Below are positions 1-5,553 of a stretch of 9,475 nucleotides of DNA, in pieces. Location: contig JALURI010000191.1 of NCBI GenBank assembly GCA_027016965.1, forward strand, positions 1-9,475, in the 5' to 3' direction. The notes beneath the pieces are model-generated. The model did not search any database. It was not told the DNA's origin and worked only from the letters and a program-made list of their open reading frames with translations. Both the position numbers and the translations under genes were made by a program. Source of the DNA: Geoglobus sp. GTDB taxonomy: Archaea > Halobacteriota > Archaeoglobi > Archaeoglobales > Archaeoglobaceae. The number at the start of each line of letters is the position of its first letter. Positions within the stretch are counted from its first letter, which is position 1.

Positions 1-48
1 TAAAAATGAGTTTAAGTTACCATCTCAATAAATCCACACCAATCAAAA

Positions 49-1119
49 TTAAACAAACATCTGCTTTGGAGGCTGTTTTGAAGGTTTCAGAACCCTGTTA
101 ACAGATGCAAGAAAATCCTCTGTTGTGAGTTCATCCTTACCTTCAACAATTGCCTTGTGAAGTGAGGCTTTGATTACCTTTTCCACAATGTCCCTTCCAG
201 AAAAACCTTCAGTTATCTTGGCGATTTCATCAAGATCAGCCTTGATACCAACCGGAAAATCTTCAAGGTTTTTCTTCATGATCAGAAATCTCTCTTCAGA
301 ATTTGGCATGCTGAACTTGATTTCCTCCTCAAATCTGCTCCTTACTGATGAGTCAAGCATGTCAATTCTGTTTGTTGCTGCTATTGTGCATATCCCGTCA
401 TTCAGCTCTATTCCATCCAATTCAGTGAGCAAAGCATTAACGACTTCACTTACATCTCCCCTCAGATCCTGATAGCTTCTGTCCAATGCGATGCTGTCAA
501 ATTCGTCAAGAAAGACTATGCATGGAGCAATCTGTCTTGCTCTCTCATAAAGCTCGTGTATTCTCCTTGCCCCATCTCCAACATGCTCACCTATGAGCTT
601 TGTTGATTTAACTGATAAAAATGGAACATGAGCCTCATTGGCTAAAGCCTTCGCCATCATGGTCTTTCCTGTGCCGGGAGGTCCGAAGAAAAGTATGTTT
701 TTGGGAGCCCACTTCCCGAATTTTTCAGGATTTTTGAGGTATTCAAGTATAATTCTGGCCTTTCTCTTTGCATCTTCCTGTCCCACAACATCTTTAAGAC
801 TTATGTCCACAACAATCTCAGTTTCAATCTCTCTGTTTGGACTCTCAACAAGGAATATGGTTGAATCTCCAACATATCCACTTTCAGGATCGCAGGCTGT
901 GATTTCAAAAGCAAAATCCGGAAACATTCTCATGTCAAAAAGCATTTTTCCTTTGTGTATAAACTCTCCTCTCCACTGATCTTTGGCATATCTGTCAAAA
1001 ACCTTCAGGTTGTCAACCTTTGGATACTCATGATAGCTCGCCTTAAGCGGATAACCGAGCGGTTTTATGACAATATATCTGACTTCTCCTCTGCTCTGCC
1101 CTTTACTTTTTCCACTCAT
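49..1119 (-). CDS. AMA-type AAA ATPase (hexameric ring ATPase of Archaeoglobus and methanogens)
   Basis: A 356-residue single-ring AAA ATPase, probably a cytoplasmic hexamer that remodels or unfolds proteins; its substrates are unknown. The N-terminal domain (about 1-105) carries a GYPL motif at 22-25. As I recall, this motif marks AMA proteins and is needed for their assembly. The AAA module follows: Walker A GPPGTGKT 146-153, a pore loop with KLIG at 174-177, Walker B IVFLDEFD 201-208, sensor-1 ATN 248-250, candidate arginine fingers R260 and R262 in SVRSRFEEE, and a sensor-2-like GFSGRD 305-310. The usual RRPGRFD of the second region of homology is shortened to RSRFEEE. The ATG at 1117-1119 has no Shine-Dalgarno but has a TATA-like box 28 bases upstream, so the transcript is probably leaderless. 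It is divergent from thpR. Cdc48 and PAN are less likely: there is only one AAA domain and no PAN coiled coil. The AAA assignment is certain, the AMA subgroup likely. Confidence 0.88.
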   Translation of the reverse strand: MSGKSKGQSRGEVRYIVIKPLGYPLKASYHEYPKVDNLKVFDRYAKDQWRGEFIHKGKMLFDMRMFPDFAFEITACDPESGYVGDSTIFLVESPNREIETEIVVDISLKDVVGQEDAKRKARIILEYLKNPEKFGKWAPKNILFFGPPGTGKTMMAKALANEAHVPFLSVKSTKLIGEHVGDGARRIHELYERARQIAPCIVFLDEFDSIALDRSYQDLRGDVSEVVNALLTELDGIELNDGICTIAATNRIDMLDSSVRSRFEEEIKFSMPNSEERFLIMKKNLEDFPVGIKADLDEIAKITEGFSGRDIVEKVIKASLHKAIVEGKDELTTEDFLASVNRVLKPSKQPPKQMFV

Positions 1120-1142
1120 TCAGACCAAAAAACTATTTGAAC

Positions 1143-1151
1143 TTATTAATA
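1143..1151 (-). promoter_or_regulatory. TATA-like box for the AMA-type ATPase gene, inside a short divergent promoter
   Basis: Read on the minus strand this is TATTAATAA, centred 28 bases before the ATG at 1119. That is the usual archaeal distance from TATA box to transcription start, so the mRNA would begin at or next to the start codon. Only 44 bases separate this start from the thpR ATG at 1164, so the two promoters must overlap. The thpR side has only a weak candidate, AACTATTT near 1131-1138. Confidence 0.5.
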
Positions 1152-1163
1152 TTCTTTGCCCTT

Positions 1164-1709
1164 ATGAGACTGTTTGTAGCAGTGGATATTGATGAGGAAT
1201 TGAGGCAGAAATTTGTTCCCCTGCTCAAACTGCTTTCCTCGTTTAAGGGCATAAAGGCTGTTGAACCGGAAAATCTCCACATAACAATCAAGTTTCTTGG
1301 AGAAGTAAATGAGTCAAATGCAGAAAGGATTAAGAGAGAGCTTGAAAAAATTGAATTCTCTCCATTTGAGATTGAGTTCAGTGGAATTGGATTCTTTCCG
1401 AATCCAAACTACATGAGGGTGGTCTGGGTTGGTGCAAAAAGCGAGGGAATATACAGACTGGCAGATGAAGTGGAGAAAAGAATGAAAAATATCGGATTCA
1501 AAAAAGACAAGGATTTCAAGGCACATCTAACTGTTGGAAGGATTAAGAGAATCGATCAGGCTGGAAAAACCAGACTTCTTGGGGAGCTTGAAGAATACAA
1601 CAGGGATTTCGGGAGTATGATTGTAAAAAATTTCAAGCTCAAAAAATCTACACTTACCCCACAGGGACCGATTTACCAGGATGTTGCTGTTTACGGTGAA
1701 GAGGAATGA
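1164..1709 (+). CDS. thpR: RNA 2',3'-cyclic phosphodiesterase (2'-5' RNA ligase family)
   Basis: A 181-residue member of the 2H phosphoesterase superfamily. These enzymes open 2',3'-cyclic phosphates on RNA ends and in vitro join tRNA halves through 2'-5' links; the physiological substrate in archaea is not settled. Both catalytic tetrapeptides are present: HITI with H39 and T41, and HLTV with H121 and T123. Length and the opening MRLFVAVDID are typical of the family. I chose the ATG at 1164 because it gives this conserved beginning; the in-frame TTG at 1137 would add nine non-conserved residues that overlap the promoter. No Shine-Dalgarno is seen, so the mRNA is probably leaderless. The stop codon overlaps the cca start in ATGA, implying co-translation with the tRNA-maturing enzyme downstream. 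Identification is firm. Confidence 0.93.
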   Translation: MRLFVAVDIDEELRQKFVPLLKLLSSFKGIKAVEPENLHITIKFLGEVNESNAERIKRELEKIEFSPFEIEFSGIGFFPNPNYMRVVWVGAKSEGIYRLADEVEKRMKNIGFKKDKDFKAHLTVGRIKRIDQAGKTRLLGELEEYNRDFGSMIVKNFKLKKSTLTPQGPIYQDVAVYGEEE

Positions 1710-3034
1710 CAGGTGTTGAGGAAATTATCGATAGAGCAAGAAAACTTGTTGAGCCTGATCCGGCAACATTAAATAAAGCCAGAAAAGCAGAAGAATTGAT
1801 AAAAGAAAGACTGGAAGAGCTTTTGAAAGACTATCCTGAGCTTGAATACAGGTTTCTTGGGAGCTACGCAAGAGATACGTGGCTTCCCGAGAGTCTGGAA
1901 ATTGATGTTTTCATTCTCTTTCCGGAATCATATTCGTTTGATGAGCTTGAGAGGCTTGCAATTGAGATTGGAAAAAGAGCTGTCGACAGGTATGAGTTGA
2001 GATATGCTGCCCATCCCTACGTCCACGGTGTTGTGAGTGGTGTAGATGTTGATGTGGTTCCATGCTACAAGCTTTCAAATGCTGAGAGAATAAAAAGCGC
2101 TGTTGACAGAACTCCATTCCATCACGAATGGGTCAGAGAGAGAATTGAAGGGCTGGAAAACGATGTTAGGCTTCTGAAAAGATTCATGAAGTTGATAAAC
2201 GTTTACGGAGCCGAGTACAGGATTAAGGGGTTCTCCGGTTATCTGTGCGAGCTTCTTGTAATTCATTATGGATCATTCCTCAACACCATCAGAAAAGCAG
2301 TTAGATGGAGAAGAAATCTCGTTATAGATCCAGAGAGGAGAAAAGAATACGTAAAAAAAGATCTTGAAAAACTGTACGTGGTAGATCCCGTTGATAAAAA
2401 GAGAAACGTTGCCGCCAATTTGAGTGTTGACAGCCTTGCAAAATTTGTGGAGACCTGCAGAATTTTTCTCAGAAAACCGTCCATTGACTTTTTCATTCCG
2501 AAAACATCTTCAACGGATGAGATCAGGTTGAAAGAGGAAATCGACGGTAGATTTGTCTACGGTGTCATCTTTGAGAGGCCGCCTGTGGTTGAGGACAATC
2601 TATACACCCAGCTTGAAAAAGCTGAAAACAAAATTGCTGATTTTTTGAGAGATAATGAGTTTACAGTACTTCGAAGCGGACATCATGCAGGTGAGAAGTG
2701 CTATCTGATATTTGAGCTGCTTTCAGGTATCATTTCAAAAGTTAAAAAGCACTATGGACCAAATTTTGAGAGCTATGTCAACAGCATGAAATTCATCGAA
2801 AAAAATAATGAATACTCAAGGTTTTTTGAAAATGGGAGGTATGTGACATTCAGACGCAGAAAAATCACAGAGGCGGGAGAATTCATCAGACATTCAATCA
2901 CAACTATGTATGCATCAATGGGCAAGGATATTTCAGAGTTCATCAGAAGAGGAAGGGTTGTTGACGGGCAGAAACTGCTTGAGCACGAGGATCTCAAGCC
3001 CTTTCTTTCAGAATTCCTGGGGGTATCTGAATGA
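1706..3034 (+). CDS. cca: CCA tRNA nucleotidyltransferase, archaeal class I
   Basis: Adds or repairs the 3'-terminal CCA of tRNAs from CTP and ATP without a nucleic acid template. The 442-residue length fits the archaeal class I family (A. fulgidus enzyme about 437). The nucleotidyltransferase head shows GSYARDTWL from residue 52, then LEIDVF with acidic residues E65 and D67, and VDVDVVPC with D116. These three are offset by six from the A. fulgidus catalytic carboxylates E59, D61 and D110 as I remember them. The block SAVDRTPFHH (131-140) is also family-typical, as is the central GFSGYLCELL that follows. Tail and body domains fill the rest, with no visible lesion. Starts on the ATGA shared with thpR and ends on an ATGA shared with the next gene, so the three are one operon. 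Assignment is very secure. Confidence 0.96.
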   Translation: MTGVEEIIDRARKLVEPDPATLNKARKAEELIKERLEELLKDYPELEYRFLGSYARDTWLPESLEIDVFILFPESYSFDELERLAIEIGKRAVDRYELRYAAHPYVHGVVSGVDVDVVPCYKLSNAERIKSAVDRTPFHHEWVRERIEGLENDVRLLKRFMKLINVYGAEYRIKGFSGYLCELLVIHYGSFLNTIRKAVRWRRNLVIDPERRKEYVKKDLEKLYVVDPVDKKRNVAANLSVDSLAKFVETCRIFLRKPSIDFFIPKTSSTDEIRLKEEIDGRFVYGVIFERPPVVEDNLYTQLEKAENKIADFLRDNEFTVLRSGHHAGEKCYLIFELLSGIISKVKKHYGPNFESYVNSMKFIEKNNEYSRFFENGRYVTFRRRKITEAGEFIRHSITTMYASMGKDISEFIRRGRVVDGQKLLEHEDLKPFLSEFLGVSE

Positions 3035-3741
3035 AGGTTGTTTTTCTCGGCACAGGAGTTGCTGTAAACGTTCAAAACAGAGCCCAGCAATCCATTTTGA
3101 TTGATGAGGGGAAAACCATACTTGTTGACTGTGGATATGGTACAATGCTCAGACTTGGAGAGGCAGGGTATGGAGTGGGAGATATTGACTCGATAGTTAT
3201 TACACACTTTCACCTTGATCACTGTGGAGAGCTGGTAGGAATACTGAAGGCAAGATGGCTTCTGAATGCTGGAAAATTAGACATCTACGCTCCATCTGGG
3301 TGTAAAAGCTTCATGAACAGCTTTTTGCAATCCTCTCTGTACCTCAGAGGAAAGCTGGAATACAGACTTCATGAAGTCAGAGCGGGAGATGTTTTCACAG
3401 CTGGTGGACTAAAATTCCATGCAAGAAAAACTGTTCACTCCATAGAGAGTCTTGGATACGCTGTGGACGGTGTTCTTATCTCAGGAGACACGTCAGCATT
3501 TCCAGATCTCTATGAAGATGTTGAGACTGCGATACACGAGATGTCTCTGAGCTTTGGTAGAAAGGCAGACTTCCACACCTCTCCAGAGAATTTTGCAGAA
3601 AATGCTCCAAACGTCAGAAAAGCATATCTCGTACACTTCTACCCTCCAGCATTCAACAGGAGGGATGAAATTAAGGTATATCTTAAAAAGAGAGGAATTG
3701 AAGTGGAATTTCCTGACGATCTTGAAGTTGTGGAGATTTAG
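3031..3741 (+). CDS. Metallo-beta-lactamase-fold hydrolase, RNase Z-like
   Basis: A 236-residue hydrolase with a binuclear, probably zinc, centre. It shows the core motif THFHLDHCGE with H59, H61, D63 and H64, further ligand candidates H136 (VHS), D153 (SGDTS) and H202 (VHFYP), and an HEM at 169-171 where RNase Z has HEAT. The opening MKVVFLGTGVA is typical of the RNase Z and related branch. It is much shorter than canonical RNase Z (about 300 residues), and I see no room for the tRNA-binding exosite arm, so a canonical tRNase Z call is not safe. Its start overlaps the cca stop in ATGA. As the last gene of an operon with thpR and cca it may trim or process tRNA or other RNA 3' ends; this is inference from context. 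The fold is certain, the substrate unknown. Confidence 0.85.
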   Translation: MKVVFLGTGVAVNVQNRAQQSILIDEGKTILVDCGYGTMLRLGEAGYGVGDIDSIVITHFHLDHCGELVGILKARWLLNAGKLDIYAPSGCKSFMNSFLQSSLYLRGKLEYRLHEVRAGDVFTAGGLKFHARKTVHSIESLGYAVDGVLISGDTSAFPDLYEDVETAIHEMSLSFGRKADFHTSPENFAENAPNVRKAYLVHFYPPAFNRRDEIKVYLKKRGIEVEFPDDLEVVEI

Positions 3742-3795
3742 CACCACACAAGAACTTTCAGAAGTTGTTGATGCTTTCAATCTTTCCAAATCTGA

Positions 3796-4328
3796 CTATG
3801 TTAACTGTAAAATTAACTGAAACCTTCTCCGATTTGTTATAAACAAGTACCTAAATTTACCATATCTAAATTTGAATAGTCTCTCCATGTTAACCCTATA
3901 TTTTCCTTTCAAAATTATTGGTTCTTCTCTCCCTTTTATAGTCCCTTTAGATGTGCCTTCCTTCCACTTTAGTGTTCCTTGGATGACTCTTCTCTCGTGT
4001 ATCCTAAAATCCTTGTTGTCTTTTGTGTCAGTATTCTTTGGTAGGTTCCAATATGATGGGTCGTTTGTAAGGAAAATAGCATATCCAAAAGCGTTAGGAA
4101 GCTTGTTAACACATTCTTCAAGCCTTAGATATATCCTTTATAAAATCATACCTGCTAATATCTTGTGCTGATTGCGAGGAGTTTTGGTCTCAGTATTGGT
4201 GTTAATATTGGTTCTTTCGTAGATGAGGGTAATGACTCAACTGTTTCGAGGATATGAACTCCCAGCCCAATCCTGTAAGGTAGTCCATTATCGGTTCCTA
4301 GGCTGTGTTGAATTTGTTGAGCATGAAA
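3796..4328 (-). pseudogene. Decayed conserved hypothetical gene (C-terminal half still readable)
   Basis: Family not recognised. Reading the minus strand gives protein-like text split over frames. Segment 1 (4328 to 4155) contains HSLGTDNGLPYRIGLGVHIL and ends in TAG. A short piece with RYDFIKDIS follows in a second frame. Segment 3 (4137 to 3796) is 113 codons open after a TAA at 4138-4140, containing LEECVNKLPNAFGYAIFLTN, then DPSYW, FRIHERRVIQGTLKW, TIKGREEPIILKGKYRV and KFRYLFIT. The pieces join in order without overlap, as expected for one protein broken by at least two frameshifts; between segments 1 and 2 about ten bases seem inserted. Segment 3 has no early ATG, so start-based gene finding misses it. 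Plus-strand open frames here (3872-4171, 4223-4414) are antisense shadows with low-complexity hydrophobic text. The original start is not found and may have been deleted. That it is decayed coding sequence is fairly certain. Confidence 0.72.
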
Positions 4329-4342
4329 TCACCGACTGGAAG

Positions 4343-4515
4343 TTAGGAGTTATCACCAGATTTAATTTTGAGATATTCTTTCATCAATTTAACAACATCC
4401 CAGTCCTCAGGTAATTCATAACCACAGAGCTCCTTTTTTTTTCTTCGCCGCCTTCTTCAGCAGCCCCTTTAATGTTCTCCCCGTTCTCATCGAAAAACTC
4501 ATCGAGAGTCTTCAT
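4343..4515 (-). pseudogene. Small hypothetical gene interrupted at a nine-A run
   Basis: Starts at ATG 4515, nine bases after the vapC stop, with MKTLDEFFDENGENIKGAAE. In the start frame it reads 43 codons and stops at 4384. The frame changes character at a run of nine A (nine T on the plus strand, 4434-4442). Before it the text is acidic and helical. After it the start frame becomes RSSVVMNYLRTG, while the -1 frame continues with KELCGYELPEDWDVVKLMKE and stops at 4343. The -1 product would be 57 residues and looks much more protein-like. The reading may be a broken gene, a slippage-expressed gene or a base-calling error in the homopolymer. No family recognised. It follows the toxin-antitoxin pair on the same strand and may once have been co-transcribed with it or with the decayed gene downstream. 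Confidence 0.5.
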
Positions 4516-4524
4516 TGCAGACAC

Positions 4525-4961
4525 CTAAACGCTGTCAATAAATTCTATTCCTTCCTTTTTGCATGCTTTTTCAAAATCACCGTCAAACGAAATCAGATAT
4601 TTTATCCCGTAAAACTTGCAGGTGGGAAGAATCAAGGCATCGTTTGGCTGTAAACCGTATTTCCCAACGAACTCAAAAGCAAAGTTTATAACCTCTTTAT
4701 TTATCTCCAGCTCTTCAAAAATCTTAAAAAGCATGAATAGTTCCTCAAGCTCATCTTTTTCTCAACAATCAGTTCTGGATTTTTCTTCAATTCATAGCTC
4801 TTTTTCCCAGTAATCGCTTTCAAATAAACCATGAAAACTTCGCTAAAAACAATAGCGTTTGATCAGAGAGTATATTTACCCCTGAGTTCGGACAAATCCA
4901 GCTACCCTTCAAGATGGTTGATAATGACGTTGCTGTCAACAAATGCCTTCAAATCCCCCAT
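4525..4961 (-). pseudogene. vapC-like PIN-domain toxin, inactivated
   Basis: VapC toxins are PIN-fold ribonucleases that cut tRNA or rRNA. The frame opens at ATG 4961, overlapping the last 13 bases of the antitoxin gene as in intact vapBC pairs, and begins MGDLKAFVDSNVIINHLEG with the first PIN aspartate (D9). It then hits TAG at codon 20 (4902-4904) and TGA at codon 33 (4863-4865). After these come SNAIVFSEVFMVYLKAITGK with the PIN glutamate, and a one-base loss in a five-A run (T run at 4756-4760). The rest continues in another frame to TAG at 4525, with LQPNDALIL and SFDGDF supplying the last two aspartates. All four acidic positions can still be read, so decay is recent. The intact C-terminal piece (69 residues from 4734) lacks half the active site and should be inert. 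Confidence 0.85.
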
Positions 4962-5137
4962 TCGTCTTCTACCTCTTCAAGCAGTTTCTCAAGGTTTTTG
5001 CCCTTGAACTTCCCGTGAAGCTTTTTCAAATTGTATTCGAGCATAATTTCTTTTTCAAGTCTCTCGACTACCTTGCTCAAATCCACCTGCTTCAAAATTT
5101 CATCTGGGATTTTGAGCCTGACTGTTATCTCGCTCAT
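4949..5137 (-). CDS. VapB-like antitoxin, intact
   Basis: A 62-residue small acidic protein beginning MSEITVRLKIPDEILKQVDL, then a helical region (KVVERLEKEIMLEYNLKKL) and a charged C-terminus ending in EDEWGI. A short beta strand followed by helices suits a ribbon-helix-helix-like DNA-binding antitoxin that represses its own promoter and wraps the toxin with its tail; that is family knowledge and the fold is inferred. I chose ATG 5135-5137 rather than the in-frame ATG at 5215, because the strong Shine-Dalgarno GAGGTG lies six bases before it and the longer reading would run across the TATA box and operator. The end overlaps the vapC start by 13 bases. The gene is undamaged although its toxin partner is dead, leaving an orphan antitoxin. 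Small size keeps family certainty moderate; the context is strong. Confidence 0.8.
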   Translation of the reverse strand: MSEITVRLKIPDEILKQVDLSKVVERLEKEIMLEYNLKKLHGKFKGKNLEKLLEEVEDEWGI

Positions 5138-5140
5138 ATC

Positions 5141-5150
5141 TGGCACCTCT
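5141..5150 (-). promoter_or_regulatory. Shine-Dalgarno site fixing the vapB start
   Basis: Minus-strand text ACGAGAGGTGCCAGATATG places GAGGTG, complementary to the archaeal 16S rRNA 3' end, six bases before the ATG at 5137. It decides between the two possible antitoxin starts. Confidence 0.75.
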
Positions 5151-5157
5151 CGTAGAT

Positions 5158-5182
5158 TATTGTTGTACAACAATATATTTAA
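5158..5182 (-). promoter_or_regulatory. vapB promoter with an 18-bp perfect palindrome (likely operator)
   Basis: Positions 5158-5175 form a perfect 18-base palindrome, TATTGTTGTACAACAATA. It directly abuts and slightly overlaps a TATA-like box (minus strand TTAAATATA, about 5174-5182). Transcription would start near 5150-5152, giving a leader of about 14 bases that includes the Shine-Dalgarno. A palindrome between TATA box and transcription start is where archaeal repressors block polymerase, so this is the expected site for antitoxin autoregulation. The palindrome is seen directly; the regulator is inferred. Confidence 0.7.
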
Positions 5183-5201
5183 GAGTTCTCTGTCTTGGAA
5201 T

Positions 5202-5396
5202 TCAGAAACCTTCAAATCCGAGTTTCACAAGTATCTCATTCAGCTCTGCATCTATCTCTTTCTCCTCTCTTGAAAGCACTCTCAAATCCTCAAGGATTTC
5301 ATCTACATTTCTGTACTGCTCTTCCTCGAAAACACCGACATATCTTGAGGGACTTTCGGGGTGATCTGAACTGTTTATTCTGAAAATAACTGACAT
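5202..5396 (-). CDS. Small hypothetical protein
   Basis: A 64-residue acidic, soluble protein from ATG 5396. It opens with a beta-like stretch MSVIFRINSSDHPE, then GVFEEEQYRNVDEILEDLRV and a charged helix (REEKEIDAELNEILVKLGFE). There are no membrane segments or cysteines. Codon choice resembles neighbouring real genes (AGA/AGG arginine, GAG/GAA mix). No Shine-Dalgarno is visible; a weak TATA-like GATAATTC lies about 28-30 bases upstream, which would suit a leaderless start. It ends only 20 bases before the vapB TATA box, on the same strand. It could be a third element of the toxin-antitoxin locus, an antitoxin remnant, or unrelated. I do not recognise the family, and its being a real gene is likely but not proven. 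Confidence 0.55.
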   Translation of the reverse strand: MSVIFRINSSDHPESPSRYVGVFEEEQYRNVDEILEDLRVLSREEKEIDAELNEILVKLGFEGF

Positions 5397-5440
5397 AATA
5401 ACTTTCAGATTCTACTAAGGGGAGAATTATCGGGAATTGA

Positions 5441-5470
5441 GTTAAGTAAACCTGGTCCACTTCACTTAAC
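5441..5470. repeat. Inverted repeat in the divergent gap upstream of thrS
   Basis: GTTAAGT at 5441-5447 and ACTTAAC at 5464-5470 are perfect 7-base inverted arms separated by 16 bases. They sit between the hypothetical gene start (5396) and the thrS start (5554), about 55 bases before the thrS TATA box. Could be a regulator site or chance; the rest of the 157-base gap shows no gene. Confidence 0.3.
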
Positions 5471-5523
5471 ACCTTCACCTTCTGACTTGCTCCATTGAGA
5501 GAAACTGATCAGATTGTCGAAAA

Positions 5524-5530
5524 CTTTAAA
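5524..5530 (+). promoter_or_regulatory. TATA box of thrS (leaderless-type promoter)
   Basis: CTTTAAA, preceded by a purine-rich GAAAA that could serve as BRE, is centred 27 bases before the thrS ATG. No Shine-Dalgarno lies between, so transcription probably starts at the ATG. Confidence 0.6.
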
Positions 5531-5553
5531 GCTCTCCCGTTCCCCTTGGCTCT

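Noticed and set aside
1..48. Transcription terminator after the AMA-type ATPase gene
   Set aside because: Only short T runs on the minus strand (such as TTTT near the stop); no distinct hairpin or long T tract is visible before the window edge.
1137..1163. TTG start giving thpR nine extra N-terminal residues
   Set aside because: The added residues are not family-like and run through the promoter; ATG 1164 gives the conserved MRLFVAVDID start.
3753..3766. Hairpin AACTT-TCAG-AAGTT after the metallo-hydrolase gene as a terminator
   Set aside because: The stem is only five A/T-rich pairs and no real T tract follows.
3768..3820. Possible C/D box guide RNA: TTGATGC, then CTGA at 3792-3795 and 3817-3820
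   Set aside because: The C box misses the RTGATGA consensus and no convincing C' box lies between the two CTGA elements.
3872..4171. 99-codon plus-strand open frame
   Set aside because: It is antisense to the readable remnant at 3796-4137 and its translation is low-complexity hydrophobic text without motifs.
4841..4857. CGCTA/TAGCG hairpin
   Set aside because: Five-base arms inside former vapC coding sequence; easily chance.
4863..4904. In-frame TAG and TGA of vapC as recoding (pyrrolysine or selenocysteine)
   Set aside because: Two different stops plus a frameshift in one short gene, and no recoding signal seen, fit decay better.
5138..5215. Upstream ATG extending the VapB-like protein to 88 residues
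   Set aside because: The extension is read through the palindrome and TATA box, and a strong Shine-Dalgarno sits before the internal ATG at 5137.
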